Part shown: positions 43,812 through 53,315 of the stretch, one piece after another
How positions within the stretch are numbered: position 1 is the first letter of the stretch
Layout: every line of letters begins with the position of its first letter
From: Shinella curvata
Lineage (GTDB): Bacteria > Pseudomonadota > Alphaproteobacteria > Rhizobiales > Rhizobiaceae
Length of the DNA stretch: 64,000 bases
Reading direction: 5' to 3'
Assembly: GCF_022899935.1 (NCBI RefSeq)
Contig: NZ_JALJCJ010000001.1
Coordinates: forward strand, 1,014,053-1,078,052
Made by a program: the position numbers and the translations under genes
The notes under the pieces: model-generated
What the model saw: the letters and a program-made list of their open reading frames with translations, nothing else
Database searches by the model: none
Told to the model about the DNA's origin: nothing

Positions 43812-44696
43812 TCAGTGTTCCTTGTTCGCGTAGACCGACTTCTTCGTCAGGTAGATCAGGCCGGTGAAAATCACCAGGAAGACCATGACCATGAAGCCGG
43901 TGCGCTTGCGTGCTTCGAGATGCGGCTCGGCGGCCCACATCAGGAAGGCGGAGATGTCGCGTGCGTACTGGTCGACCGTCTGCGGCGAACCGTCGTCGTA
44001 AGTGACCTGGTCGTCGGAGATCGGCTTTGCCATGGCTAGCGCCGCGGCATTGGCGAAATACGGGTTGAAGTGCGTGCCTTCGGCGACTTCGAGATGCGCC
44101 GGCACCTCCTCGTCGTAGCCCGTCAGCAGCGAGTAGATGTAGTCAGGGCCACCTTCCTGGTACTGCGTGAAGATGTCGAAGACGAACTGCGGGAAGCCGC
44201 GCGTGATGCCGCGCGCCTTGGCGATCAGCGAGAAGTCCGGCGGGGCTGCACCGTTGTTCGAGGCCGCGGCCGCCTGCTGGTTCGGGAAGGGCGACGGGAA
44301 GTGGTCGGACGGAACGGCCTTGCGGGTGAACATTTCACCATCGCTGTTCGGGCCGTCCTGCACTTCGTAGTTCGCCGCGAAAGCCTTTACCTGCGCTTCC
44401 GAATACCCCAGGCCTTCCAGCGTGCGGAAGGCGACGAGGTTCATCGAATGACAGGCCGCACAGACTTCGGTGTAGACCTTCAGGCCGCGCTGCAGCTGGC
44501 CCTTGTCGTACTTGCCGAACGGGCCGGCAAAGGTCCAGTCCTGCTGCCTGGGCTTATGCATCGGATAATGTGGCGTGGCGTGTTCCGCCTCGGCACCGGC
44601 GGCGGGGGCTGCCTCTTCCGCTACGGCGAAGGAGACGCCGAGACCGGCGACGAGTGCGAGCGACAGAATGCCTGCAACAAGCTTTTTCATTGTCAT
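43812..44696 (-). CDS. petC: Cytochrome c1 of the bc1 complex
   Basis: 294-residue membrane-anchored cytochrome c1. Signal peptide (about 1-26, FAVAEE), haem-binding CAACH at residues 79-83, a family insertion rich in Ala/Asn, a putative axial Met in AAALAMAKPI, and a C-terminal anchor helix (GFMVMVFLVIFTGLIYLTK). It hands electrons from the Rieske protein to soluble or membrane cytochromes. Here b and c1 are separate genes, not fused as in Bradyrhizobium FbcH. ATG 44696 or 44690, both behind AAAGGAACC. Confidence 0.96.
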   Translation of the reverse strand: MTMKKLVAGILSLALVAGLGVSFAVAEEAAPAAGAEAEHATPHYPMHKPRQQDWTFAGPFGKYDKGQLQRGLKVYTEVCAACHSMNLVAFRTLEGLGYSEAQVKAFAANYEVQDGPNSDGEMFTRKAVPSDHFPSPFPNQQAAAASNNGAAPPDFSLIAKARGITRGFPQFVFDIFTQYQEGGPDYIYSLLTGYDEEVPAHLEVAEGTHFNPYFANAAALAMAKPISDDQVTYDDGSPQTVDQYARDISAFLMWAAEPHLEARKRTGFMVMVFLVIFTGLIYLTKKSVYANKEH

Positions 44697-44714
44697 GGTT
44701 CCTTTCGCTCGCTC

Positions 44715-45983
44715 TCAGGCCTTGGCCAACTTGGCGTTCTTCTTTTCCAGAACCGCTTCCGTGATCGAATTCGGAATGCGCTTCGGGGTCTCGATCAGGC
44801 CGAGCACCGGCATGATGACGAGGAAGAAACCGAAGTAATAGAGCGTGCCGAGCTGCGAGAGGACGACGTAGATGCCTTCAGCGGGCATCGCGCCGAGCCA
44901 GCCGAGCAGGATGGCATTGACCACGAACAGCCAGAAGAACAGCTTGTACCACGGGCGGTAGACGGCCGAACGGACCTTCGACGTGTCGAGCCAGGGCAGG
45001 AAGAACAGCACGATGATCGCGCCGAACATCACGAGGACGCCGCCGAGCTTGGAGTCGATCGGGCCGACGTTGAAGGTGATGGCGCGCAGCATCGCGTAGA
45101 ACGGCAGGTAGTACCATTCCGGAACGATGTGAGCCGGGGTCTTCAACGGGTCGGCCGGGATGTAGTTGTCCGGGTGGCCAAGATAGTTGGGCATGTAGAA
45201 GACGAACCAGGCAAACGCGATCAGGAAGACCGAGACGCCGAGCGCATCCTTGAGCGTCGCATAGGGCGTGAAGGGGACCGTGTCGGTCTTGGACTTCACT
45301 TCGACGCCGGTCGGGTTGGTCTGGCCGGTGACGTGCAGCGCCCAGATGTGCAGGACCACGACGCCGGCGATCATGAAGGGCAGCAGGTAGTGCAACGCGA
45401 AGAAACGGTTCAGCGTGGGCTGGTCGACCGCAAAACCGCCGAGCAGGAACTGCTGGATCCACTCGCCGACCCATGGGAAGGCCGAGAAGAAGCCGGTGAT
45501 AACGGTCGCGCCCCAGAAGGACATCTGACCCCAGGGCAGAACGTAGCCCATGAAGCCGGTCGCCATCATCAAGAGGTAGATGACCACGCCGAGGATCCAG
45601 AGGATTTCGCGCGGCGCCTTGTAGGAGCCGTAGTAGAGGCCGCGGGCGATATGCAGATAGACCGCGATGAAGAAGAAGGACGCGCCGTTGGCGTGCATGT
45701 AGCGCAGCAGCCAGCCGTGGTTCACGTCACGCATGATCTTCTCGACCGAGACGAAGGCCTCGTTGACGCTGGCGACATAGTGCATGGCCAGGACGATGCC
45801 GGTCAGGATCTGCACGATCAGCATCACCGAAAGCATGGCGCCGAAGGTGTAAGCATAGTTCAGGTTGCGCGGGACCGGGTAGGAGACGAAGCTGTCATGG
45901 ATCATGCGCGGCAGAGGCAGGCGCGAATCGACCCACTTCTCGATGCCAGTCGTCGGCTGGTAGGTGGAATGTTCAGCACTCAT
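44715..45983 (-). CDS. petB: Cytochrome b of the bc1 complex
   Basis: 422-residue integral membrane cytochrome b carrying haems bL and bH and both quinone sites. Haem-binding histidines occur in the [12 protein letters not shown] and [12 protein letters not shown] helices and in [20 protein letters not shown]. The Qo-site PEWYY motif is intact ([15 protein letters not shown]). Eight membrane helices plus a terminal helix. Start ATG 45983 (MSAEHSTYQ), 14 bp after petA. Longer upstream reading overlaps petA. Confidence 0.97.
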   Translation of the reverse strand: MSAEHSTYQPTTGIEKWVDSRLPLPRMIHDSFVSYPVPRNLNYAYTFGAMLSVMLIVQILTGIVLAMHYVASVNEAFVSVEKIMRDVNHGWLLRYMHANGASFFFIAVYLHIARGLYYGSYKAPREILWILGVVIYLLMMATGFMGYVLPWGQMSFWGATVITGFFSAFPWVGEWIQQFLLGGFAVDQPTLNRFFALHYLLPFMIAGVVVLHIWALHVTGQTNPTGVEVKSKTDTVPFTPYATLKDALGVSVFLIAFAWFVFYMPNYLGHPDNYIPADPLKTPAHIVPEWYYLPFYAMLRAITFNVGPIDSKLGGVLVMFGAIIVLFFLPWLDTSKVRSAVYRPWYKLFFWLFVVNAILLGWLGAMPAEGIYVVLSQLGTLYYFGFFLVIMPVLGLIETPKRIPNSITEAVLEKKNAKLAKA

Positions 45984-45997
45984 TATCAGGTGTCCCC

Positions 45998-46576
45998 TCA
46001 ACCGATCTTGATGACTGTGTCGGATACGAACGAGAAGGTCGGCACAGCGAGGTTCTCCGGGGCCGGACCCTTGCGGATACGTCCAGCGGTATCGTAGTGC
46101 GAACCGTGACAGGGACAGAACCATCCGCCGAAATCGCCGGCCTGGCCGAGCGGAACACAGCCCAGATGCGTACAGGAACCGATCATGACGATCCAGTTCT
46201 CCTTGCCCTCGCCGGCGGAGCGCTCGAGGTCCGTCGCTTCCGCGTCGGCAGCAACGTTGGCGTTACGGGCAACCGGGTCCTTGAGATCGGAAAGCGCAAC
46301 GGCCTTGGCCTCTTCGACTTCCTTGTCCGTGCGGTTGCGGATGAAGATCGGCTTGCCGCGCCACTTGGCCGTCAGGGACATGCCCGGCGTCAGGCTGGAG
46401 ACGTCGACCTCGATGGAGGCGAGCGCCAGCGTGGACGCATCCGGACGCATCTGATCGATGAACGGCCATGCGACCGCCACGCCGCCCACGACGCCCGCCA
46501 TACCGGTGGTCAGGTAAAGGAAATCGCGGCGAGTGGGCTCGCCATGGGGTTCGCTTGTTGTCTCGTGTTCGCTCAC
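45998..46576 (-). CDS. petA: Rieske iron-sulfur protein
   Basis: 192-residue Rieske subunit of cytochrome bc1. Twin-arginine motif TRRDFLYL and membrane anchor (about 15-40), flexible hinge, then the [2Fe-2S] ligands in SCTHLGC and CPCHGSHYD. First gene of petABC; the 260-bp region upstream holds its promoter and lies back-to-back with the end of the ABC exporter gene, so it is a separate unit. Periplasmic head domain, inner-membrane anchor. Confidence 0.97.
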   Translation of the reverse strand: MSEHETTSEPHGEPTRRDFLYLTTGMAGVVGGVAVAWPFIDQMRPDASTLALASIEVDVSSLTPGMSLTAKWRGKPIFIRNRTDKEVEEAKAVALSDLKDPVARNANVAADAEATDLERSAGEGKENWIVMIGSCTHLGCVPLGQAGDFGGWFCPCHGSHYDTAGRIRKGPAPENLAVPTFSFVSDTVIKIG

Positions 46577-46838
46577 GGCTAAACCATCCTCTCACGCAAT
46601 GTCTGCGGAAACCGCAACGCCCCTTTGGAAACCGGCAATTCCGGACACAATACGGCCATAGATTCCCCGTCAATCCGGCGCGTTCTATGCTTGATCGCAA
46701 ATTATGTCCAGCCTTGGCAAGGGGAGGTGGGCACATTGTCGCGGGAAAAACGGAGCATCTTGACAAGGCGCATGCATCGCCTTGAACCTTCAGCGCTTCC
46801 CGGCTCAAACGACAAGCGCGAAACGACGCTTTGCGGCC

Positions 46839-48707
46839 CTATTGCGCCGCTTCCTCATGGCCGAGAAACCCGCCAGACTGACGCGACCAGAGATCCGCAT
46901 AGAGCCCGCCTCTGGCGACGAGCTCGGCATGGCTCCCCTCCTCCACGATATGACCGCGGTCCATGACGATCAGGCGGTCGAGCGCGGCGATGGTGGAGAG
47001 CCGGTGGGCGATGGCGAGCACGGTCTTGCCGCGCATCAGACGTTCGAGGTTCGACTGGATCGCCGCCTCCACTTCGCTGTCGAGCGCCGAGGTCGCCTCA
47101 TCGAGCACCAGGATCGGCGCATCCTTCAGCATGACGCGGGCAATCGCGATGCGCTGACGCTGGCCGCCGGACAGCTTCACCCCACGCTCGCCGACATGAG
47201 CATCATAGCCGGTGCGGCCGCGCTGGTCCTCCAGCGACAGGATGAAATCATGCGCCTCGGCCTTTTTCGCCGCCTCGATCATCTGTGCTTCGCTGGCATC
47301 GGGATTGCCGAAGAGAATGTTGTCGCGGATCGAGCGATGCAGCAGGGCCGTATCCTGACTGACCATGCCGATAGCGGCGCGCAGGCTTTCCTGCGTGACC
47401 GTGGCAATATCCTGTCCGCCGACAAGGATGCGCCCGCCTTCCAGATCGTAGAAGCGCAGCAGCAGATTGACGAGCGTCGACTTTCCGGCCCCCGAGCGGC
47501 CAACGATACCGACCTTCTCGCCGGGCCGGATCGAAAGCGTCAGGTCATCGATGACGCCGGACGCGCGACCATAGTGGAAACGCACATGGTCGAAGCGGAT
47601 TTCCGGATGCGCCACCGTCATGACCGCCGCATCCGGCCGGTCGACAAGGCCGATCGGCTGGGAAATCAGGTCGGCGGAATTCTGGATCGTGCCGATATTG
47701 CGCATGATGCTGTTGAGCTGCGTCATCAGGCGGTTGAGCAGGAAGTTCAGCCGCAGCACCAGCGCCATGGTGAACGCCACGGCGCCCGAGCTGATGATGC
47801 CGGTCAGCCAGAGATGGACGCACAACACCGCCATGCCGGCGATCATCAGGCCGGACAGAAAGGCAAGCGAGGCGCGCAGCGACGTGAGCAGCCGCGTGAA
47901 ATTCAGGATCGTCGTCTGGAAGATGTCGAAACCGTCGCGCATGTAGCGGTCGTTCGCATCGTCCCGGCCGAACAGTTTCAGGGTCTGGATGTTCGAATAG
48001 GCATCGACCATGCGGCCGCTGATCATCGATCCCGCTTCGGCCGACTGCCGCGCATGCTCGCGGATGCGCGGCACGAAATAGCGCGCGAGCACCGCGAAGA
48101 CCGACAGCCAGACGAGCAGCACCACCGCCAGCCGCCAGTCGAGCTGGCCGAGCAGCACGAGTGTCGAGACCGTATAGATCGAGACGAACCAGATGCTCTC
48201 CATGAAGGACGTGATGACATCCCCCGTCGCCTGCCCCGCCGACCAGACCTTGGTGACGATCCGCCCGGAGAAATCGTTCTGGAAGAAGGAGAGCGACTGG
48301 CGCGCGACATGCACATAGGACTGCCACCGCACCAGATTATAGAAGCCCGGCGTGATGACCTGCTGGTCGATCAGTGCGGTCAGGAACGCCACGACGAAGC
48401 GCACGACACCGATCAGCCCGAGCATGACAAGCAGCTCCGGCCCATGCGCCGAAAGCAGCCCGCCCCACCCCTCGCCCGGCGTCACCGTCGCTAGCATATC
48501 GACCAATCGCCCAACGAACCAGAAGGTCGCCGCCTCGATGCCCGCCGTGATGCCGCCAAGCACCAGCAAAGCCGCAAAAGGCGCCTTGGCCTGCCCGACA
48601 TAGAACCAGACGAACGCCATCAACCCCTGCGGCGGCCGCAGATCATCACGCCGTGCGAAGGGCTGGATCCAGGTCTCGGAGAAGGAGAAAAGCGGGCGGA
48701 AGATCAT
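46839..48707 (-). CDS. ABC exporter, fused permease-ATPase (copy 2)
   Basis: 622-residue half-transporter: six-helix type I exporter domain (about 25-340) and ATPase domain (about 365-600) with Walker A GRSGAGKST, signature LSGGQRQR, Walker B ILVLDEATSALD and H-loop AIAHRLST. Start ATG 48707 (MIFRPLFSF). It is clearly paralogous to the next gene upstream and the two may form a heterodimer. Both ATPase sites appear consensus. A terminator lies between them. Multidrug or lipid export likely; substrate unknown. Confidence 0.94.
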   Translation of the reverse strand: MIFRPLFSFSETWIQPFARRDDLRPPQGLMAFVWFYVGQAKAPFAALLVLGGITAGIEAATFWFVGRLVDMLATVTPGEGWGGLLSAHGPELLVMLGLIGVVRFVVAFLTALIDQQVITPGFYNLVRWQSYVHVARQSLSFFQNDFSGRIVTKVWSAGQATGDVITSFMESIWFVSIYTVSTLVLLGQLDWRLAVVLLVWLSVFAVLARYFVPRIREHARQSAEAGSMISGRMVDAYSNIQTLKLFGRDDANDRYMRDGFDIFQTTILNFTRLLTSLRASLAFLSGLMIAGMAVLCVHLWLTGIISSGAVAFTMALVLRLNFLLNRLMTQLNSIMRNIGTIQNSADLISQPIGLVDRPDAAVMTVAHPEIRFDHVRFHYGRASGVIDDLTLSIRPGEKVGIVGRSGAGKSTLVNLLLRFYDLEGGRILVGGQDIATVTQESLRAAIGMVSQDTALLHRSIRDNILFGNPDASEAQMIEAAKKAEAHDFILSLEDQRGRTGYDAHVGERGVKLSGGQRQRIAIARVMLKDAPILVLDEATSALDSEVEAAIQSNLERLMRGKTVLAIAHRLSTIAALDRLIVMDRGHIVEEGSHAELVARGGLYADLWSRQSGGFLGHEEAAQ

Positions 48708-48756
48708 GCCTTCGATATAGGCTGTTTTGGACAGGGGGCAACTTAAAGATCGGAAA

Positions 48757-48790
48757 GAAAAAAGCCGATCCCTCATCGGGATCGGCCTCT
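48757..48790 (-). terminator. Terminator between the two ABC exporters
   Basis: GCCGATCCC (48764-48772) and GGGATCGGC (48778-48786); on the minus strand six Us follow. It separates, or attenuates between, the two exporter genes. Confidence 0.82.
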
Positions 48791-48797
48791 CTTTTTG

Positions 48798-50654
48798 TTA
48801 CTCCGCCGCCGCTTCCGCCTCGGCCGCGTCATCCGCGATGAACCCGCCGGACTGGCGTGTCCAGAGGTCGGCATAGATGCCGCCTTTGGCGACGAGTTCG
48901 GCATGCGTGCCGGTCTCGTGCAAGCGACCCTTGTCGAGCACGACGATGCGATCCATCTCGGTCAGCGTCGACAGGCGGTGGGCGATGGCGATCACCGTCT
49001 TGCCCTGCATGAGGGCAAAGAGGTTGTCCTGGATCGCCGCCTCGACTTCCGAATCGAGCGCCGAGGTCGCCTCGTCCAGCACCAGGATCGGTGCGTCCTT
49101 CAGGAAGACGCGGGCGATCGCGATGCGCTGACGCTGGCCGCCCGAGAGCTTCACACCACGCTCGCCGACCTGGGCATCGAGACCGGTGCGGCCCTGCTGG
49201 TCGGTGAGGCTTTCAATGAAGTCCCAGGCATTCGCCCGTCTTGCCGCCTCGATGATTTCCGCGTCCGTCGCCTCCGGCTTGCCATAGGCGATGTTGTCGC
49301 GGATCGAGCGGTGCAGGAGCGACGTGTCCTGCGTCACCACGCCGATCTGCGAGCGCAGGCTGTCCTGCGTCACCGTCGCGACATCCTTGCCGTCGATGGT
49401 GATCTTGCCCGACTCCAGATCGTAGAAGCGCAGGAGCACGTTCATCAGCGTCGTCTTGCCCGCCCCCGAGCGGCCGACAAGACCGACCTTCTCGCCGGCA
49501 CCGATGGTGAGCGACAGGTCTTCGATCACGCCCTTGTTCTTGCCGTAGTGGAAGCGGACGTGATCGAAGGCGATGGCGCCCTTCGCGTCCGGCAAAGCAG
49601 GCGCTTCAGGCTTGTCCTGGATGTCGTGCGGCTTGGTCATCATGCCCATGCCGTCATAGACGGTGCCGATATTCTCGAACAGCGCAGTCACTTCCCACAT
49701 CACCCACTGCGACATGCCGTTGATGCGCATGACGAGGCCCATGGCCACCGCCACCGCACCGACCGAGACATCGCCGTTCATCCAGAAATAGATGCCGATC
49801 GCCGCGGTAAAGAACATTGCCAGCACGTTGTTGATGTCGATCGCGATGTTGAACAGCGTGATCTTACGCATCTGCGCGTGCACGGTCTGGAGGAACTCAT
49901 CCATGCCGTCGCGAGCATAGGTTTCCTCCCGGCCGGCATGTGAGAACAGTTTTACCGTCGCGATATTGGTGTAGCTGTCGACGATCCGGCCCGTCATCAT
50001 CGAGCGCGCATCCGCCTGCTCGCGCGAAATCCGCATGAGCTTGGGCACGAAATAGCGCAGGATCGAGACATAGACGACGAACCACACGAGCAGCGGCACG
50101 ACGAGACGCAGGTCCGCCGCGGCGATGATTGCAATCATCGAGATGAAATAGCTCACCACATAGATGAAGACGTCGATGATCTTCATCACCGTTTCGCGCA
50201 CGGCAAGCGCCGTCTGCATCACCTTCGTCGAGACGCGGCCGGCGAACTCGTTGGAGAAGAAGGTCATGCTCTGGCGGATGAGGTAGCGGTGCATCTGCCA
50301 GCGGGCGATCATCGGGAAATTGCCCGCGAGCGCCTGATGCATGGTCATCGTATGCAGCGCGCCAAAACCCGGAATGACGACGAGCAGCAGCACGGCCATC
50401 CAGACCAGCGTTCCGCCCTCGCGGGCCAGAAACGTGTGGGGATCACCAGCCGAAAGCCAGTCGACAATGTTGCCGAGAAACTGGAACAGCAGCACTTCGG
50501 CGATGCCCAGCGTCATGGAGCAGAAACCGAGCACGAACAGCCAGGGGGCCGCCGGCTTGGTATAGTGCCACAGGAAGGCGAACAGGCCCTTCGGCGGAAG
50601 CGACGGGGCCTCGGAAGGGTAAGGATTCAAGCGTCTTTCGAACCAGCCGAACAT
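48798..50654 (-). CDS. ABC exporter, fused permease-ATPase (copy 1)
   Basis: 618-residue half-transporter, paralogue of the following gene: membrane domain about 25-330, ATPase with GRSGAGKTT, LSGGQRQR, ILVLDEATSALDSEVEAAI and AIAHRLST. Ala/Glu-rich tail. ATG 50654 (MFGWFERRLNPYP) behind ACGGAGATAGCC. A 19-codon ORF with a strong ribosome site lies 156 bp upstream in the leader and could influence expression. Confidence 0.94.
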   Translation of the reverse strand: MFGWFERRLNPYPSEAPSLPPKGLFAFLWHYTKPAAPWLFVLGFCSMTLGIAEVLLFQFLGNIVDWLSAGDPHTFLAREGGTLVWMAVLLLVVIPGFGALHTMTMHQALAGNFPMIARWQMHRYLIRQSMTFFSNEFAGRVSTKVMQTALAVRETVMKIIDVFIYVVSYFISMIAIIAAADLRLVVPLLVWFVVYVSILRYFVPKLMRISREQADARSMMTGRIVDSYTNIATVKLFSHAGREETYARDGMDEFLQTVHAQMRKITLFNIAIDINNVLAMFFTAAIGIYFWMNGDVSVGAVAVAMGLVMRINGMSQWVMWEVTALFENIGTVYDGMGMMTKPHDIQDKPEAPALPDAKGAIAFDHVRFHYGKNKGVIEDLSLTIGAGEKVGLVGRSGAGKTTLMNVLLRFYDLESGKITIDGKDVATVTQDSLRSQIGVVTQDTSLLHRSIRDNIAYGKPEATDAEIIEAARRANAWDFIESLTDQQGRTGLDAQVGERGVKLSGGQRQRIAIARVFLKDAPILVLDEATSALDSEVEAAIQDNLFALMQGKTVIAIAHRLSTLTEMDRIVVLDKGRLHETGTHAELVAKGGIYADLWTRQSGGFIADDAAEAEAAAE

Positions 50655-50809
50655 GGCTATCTCCGTAATATCAAATGACGGAACCGGGCGGTCGGCGCAA
50701 AACGGGCGCTATCGGGAACGGGGTTCCGGTAGGATGACCGCGGGGCGACGAATGGCGTCACACGGCGAATTGAAATGGGTCTGCGAAGGGAGTTTTGGCG
50801 GCGAGGTGC

Positions 50810-50869
50810 CTACGCGAGAAGTGGCGTGATTCCAGCCGGGAGGCGCTGTCGACGTGTGATATCCATCAT
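50810..50869 (-). CDS. Possible 19-codon leader peptide
   Basis: Short ORF (MMDITRRQRLPAGITPLLA) with an excellent ribosome site, GGGAGGATC, before tandem ATGs, in the leader of the ABC exporter gene. Between it and the exporter, CGGAACC and GGTTCCG can pair. This resembles translation-dependent control by antibiotics or nutrients, but no codon run points to a particular signal. No homologue recognised. Confidence 0.4.
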   Translation of the reverse strand: MMDITRRQRLPAGITPLLA

Positions 50870-51004
50870 GATCCTCCCTGTTCTCGCGTTGAAGATGCTG
50901 CTTGGGTAACCCGAAACGGCGCAATTTGCCAGCCACTTCGTCGCACATTCGCATCTGAGGCCAATTCTGTTGCCTTCCAGCCACATCCCGGCTACCCCCG
51001 AACC

Positions 51005-51466
51005 ATGTCCCAACTCCGCATCGCCCTCTACCAGCCCGATATTGCCGGCAATACCGGCACGATCCTGCGTTTCGCCGCCTGCCTTGGGCTCGCCGTCGAC
51101 ATCATAGAGCCGGCCGGCTTCGACCTGTCCGACCGCAACCTGAAGCGCGCCGGCATGGACTATCTCGCCGCCGTGACGCTGACGCGACATGTCAGCTGGG
51201 ACCGGTTCGAGGACTGGCGACAGACGACCGGCCGCCGCCTCGTGCTCGCCTCCACCAAGGCCGCCGGGCTCTACGCCGACTTTGCCTACCGGCCGGATGA
51301 CATCCTGCTCTTCGGCCGTGAAAGCGCCGGCGTGCCGGACCGGGTCCACGATCTCGCCGACGGCCGCGTGCTCATCCCCATGGTCGAGGGGCAGCGCTCG
51401 ATCAATGTCGCGCTCTCCGCCGCGATGATCTGCGGCGAGGCGCTGCGCCAGACCGGGTTTGCCTGA
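51005..51466 (+). CDS. trmL: tRNA 2'-O-methyltransferase TrmL
   Basis: 153-residue SPOUT methyltransferase that 2'-O-methylates the wobble nucleotide of tRNA-Leu. Motifs: YQPDIAGNTGTILRFAACLGL at the N terminus, LLFGRESAGVPDRVHD and the knot segment IPMVEGQRSINVALSAAMICGEALRQ. ATG 51005 matches the conserved MSQLRIALYQPDIAGN; longer readings are not supported. Converges on the MFS gene with a 1-bp gap. Confidence 0.95.
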   Translation: MSQLRIALYQPDIAGNTGTILRFAACLGLAVDIIEPAGFDLSDRNLKRAGMDYLAAVTLTRHVSWDRFEDWRQTTGRRLVLASTKAAGLYADFAYRPDDILLFGRESAGVPDRVHDLADGRVLIPMVEGQRSINVALSAAMICGEALRQTGFA

Positions 51467-51467
51467 C

Positions 51468-52676
51468 TTAGCCATCACCCCACCGTAAAAGCCGCGCGAT
51501 CAAGGCCACGATGCCGAGCACCAGCACGACCGTCCCGACCACGGCGTAAGCCATGCCATAGCCGGATGCGATGATCAGCGGCTGCGAGACGATCGGCGAC
51601 AGGAATTGCCCGGCGAAGATGCTGGAAACCAGAAGCCCTGAAATCCGGCCGCGCAGGGCGGGCGGCGCGAGCAGCATGGCGCTGGCCGCGAAGTTCGGCA
51701 TGATCGTGCCCATGCAGATGCCGGAGACGGCCATGGCGGCCAGAACGCTGCCATAGCTTTCCGCGCTCGATAGCAGCAGGAAGGACAGACCTGACGAGAT
51801 GAAGCCGAGGGCGAACACGCCCATCAGGCCGATCCGCCGGCGGACCGGTGCGAAGACCAGCGAACTGACGACACCGACCAGCTGCCCCGCCCCGATCGCC
51901 GCCCCGGCAAGGCTGGGTGCCGCAAACCCGAGATGCTCCAGATAGAACGGCAGCTGCGTCGGGATCATGTAGAAAGCGATCATGTTGATCGCGGCCGCGA
52001 CGAACAGCACACCGAGCAGCACGATCCTGCGCCCGTCGAACCCACTCTCGCCTGCCACAGCAGCGGCGGAACGAACCCGGCGCGGTTCCGGCAGGAACGC
52101 GATAGCGGCGGGCAGAAGCAGGATCGCCACCATGTAGATGAAGAACGGACCGCGCCAGTGGATTTCGGCAAGGAAGCCGCCGCCCGTCAGGAAGAGCGTG
52201 CCGCCGATACCGACGAAAGCCTGCTGCAAGCCCATGTATCGATCGCGCGCCGGCCCCTGGAAGAAGTCACCGACCAGCGCCGTCGTCGCCGTCATGATGC
52301 CGCCGACGGCAAGGCCGAGCACGGCACGACCGACAAGCAGGCCGGGCAGCGTATCGAGCACCAGACCGGAGGCGCCCGCGACGGCAAAGAGCGCAAGCGA
52401 GGCCAGCAGCAGCGGCTTGCGGCCAAAGCGATCCACCAGAAAACCGGCCGCGGGTGAAAACAGCGCGATGAACACGGCCGGCAGCGTCAAAACCAGCCGG
52501 CTGAGCAGCGCGACATTTTCCACTTCGGAAAACCGGGCGGCAATACCCGGCAGGGAGGCGGAGATCGTCGCACCCGACATGATGGTCAGCGTGCTGACAA
52601 AGAGCAGCGTCGCATTGCGCCAGCGTTCCTGCGGCGAGCGGGCGATTTCCGCCACGGCATAGTGCTCCGGTTTCAT
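51468..52676 (-). CDS. MFS efflux transporter (SoxR-linked)
   Basis: 402-residue major-facilitator permease of the drug/H+ antiporter type, 12 membrane segments; motif A-like GFLVDRFGRKPLLL after helix 2 and the motif C-like GIGGTLFLTGGGFLAE region. It overlaps the flavin reductase gene by 4 bp (ATGA), so the pair is translationally coupled. The promoter upstream of the pair carries a SoxR site, predicting export of redox-cycling compounds. Substrate not established. Confidence 0.93.
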   Translation of the reverse strand: MKPEHYAVAEIARSPQERWRNATLLFVSTLTIMSGATISASLPGIAARFSEVENVALLSRLVLTLPAVFIALFSPAAGFLVDRFGRKPLLLASLALFAVAGASGLVLDTLPGLLVGRAVLGLAVGGIMTATTALVGDFFQGPARDRYMGLQQAFVGIGGTLFLTGGGFLAEIHWRGPFFIYMVAILLLPAAIAFLPEPRRVRSAAAVAGESGFDGRRIVLLGVLFVAAAINMIAFYMIPTQLPFYLEHLGFAAPSLAGAAIGAGQLVGVVSSLVFAPVRRRIGLMGVFALGFISSGLSFLLLSSAESYGSVLAAMAVSGICMGTIMPNFAASAMLLAPPALRGRISGLLVSSIFAGQFLSPIVSQPLIIASGYGMAYAVVGTVVLVLGIVALIARLLRWGDG

Positions 52677-53245
52677 GCCGCTGCCTCGTCGTAGCGCGTC
52701 GCGATGCGCGCCGCCTTCAGCGCATTCGCCCACCAGGTCAGGCGCCTCATCAACACGGCAAGCTGGCCGTTGAGATGGCCGGGACGAAAGGGGTTGCCGG
52801 CGGGATCGAACTGCGTCCAGGCATGGGCGAGGCTGACGGTCTCGCGGATTGCAACGGCATGCAACTCGGCAAAGACCAGCCGCAGCTGCTCCACGGCGCG
52901 AAGACCGCCCGAGACGCCACCATAGGAGATGAAGGCGATCGGCTTGGCATGCCAAGGGCGGAAGCAGCTGTCGATGATGGCTTTCAAGGCGGCCGGATAG
53001 GCATGGTTGTATTCCGGCACGACGATGAGGAAGGCATCCGCCTGCGAAATCCTGCTTTCGACGCTCTCCGTCGAATCCATATCGAGACCGCCGGGCGTGA
53101 AAATCAGTTCCGCCGGATCGATGCGGATGATGTCGTATTGATGGAAACCCGCGAGTTCCGGCTCCAGCCATCCCGCAATCGTATCGGCAAAGCGTCCCTC
53201 GCGGCCGCTGCCATAGATGAGGGCGATGGTCAGTCTGTCTGTCAT
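52673..53245 (-). CDS. NADPH-dependent FMN reductase
   Basis: 190-residue flavodoxin-fold NAD(P)H:FMN/quinone reductase. FMN phosphate loop GSGREGRFADTIAGWL, and the VPEYNHAYPAALKAIIDSC and SYGGVSGGLRAVEQLR segments. Directly downstream of a SoxR-type promoter and coupled to an efflux gene, so it probably detoxifies quinones or similar redox-cyclers. ATG 53245 behind GGAGCCCAGACGC. Confidence 0.93.
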   Translation of the reverse strand: MTDRLTIALIYGSGREGRFADTIAGWLEPELAGFHQYDIIRIDPAELIFTPGGLDMDSTESVESRISQADAFLIVVPEYNHAYPAALKAIIDSCFRPWHAKPIAFISYGGVSGGLRAVEQLRLVFAELHAVAIRETVSLAHAWTQFDPAGNPFRPGHLNGQLAVLMRRLTWWANALKAARIATRYDEAAA

Positions 53246-53279
53246 GCGTCTGGGCTCCGTTTGAAATCAGGGAGCCCGC

Positions 53280-53310
53280 GGTATAAAACCTCAAGCAAAG
53301 TTGAGGTCAA
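53280..53310 (-). promoter_or_regulatory. SoxR box and SoxR-type promoter
   Basis: CCTCAA-N6-TTGAGG (53289-53306) matches the SoxR consensus. It sits between TTGACC (-35, 53310-53305) and TATACC (-10, 53285-53280) with a 19-bp spacer on the minus strand, the over-long spacer typical of MerR-family-activated promoters. It faces the flavin reductase and also lies 10 bp before soxR, so it may repress soxR too. Confidence 0.88.
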
Positions 53311-53315
53311 CAGCC

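Noticed and set aside
44070-46097. 675-codon plus-strand frame over petC and petB
   Set aside because: Antisense to two unmistakable cytochrome genes; low-complexity His/Asp/Glu/Arg-rich product.
46782-48494. 570-codon plus-strand frame over the second ABC exporter
   Set aside because: Antisense reading of an ABC exporter with all ATPase motifs; no ribosome site or domain.
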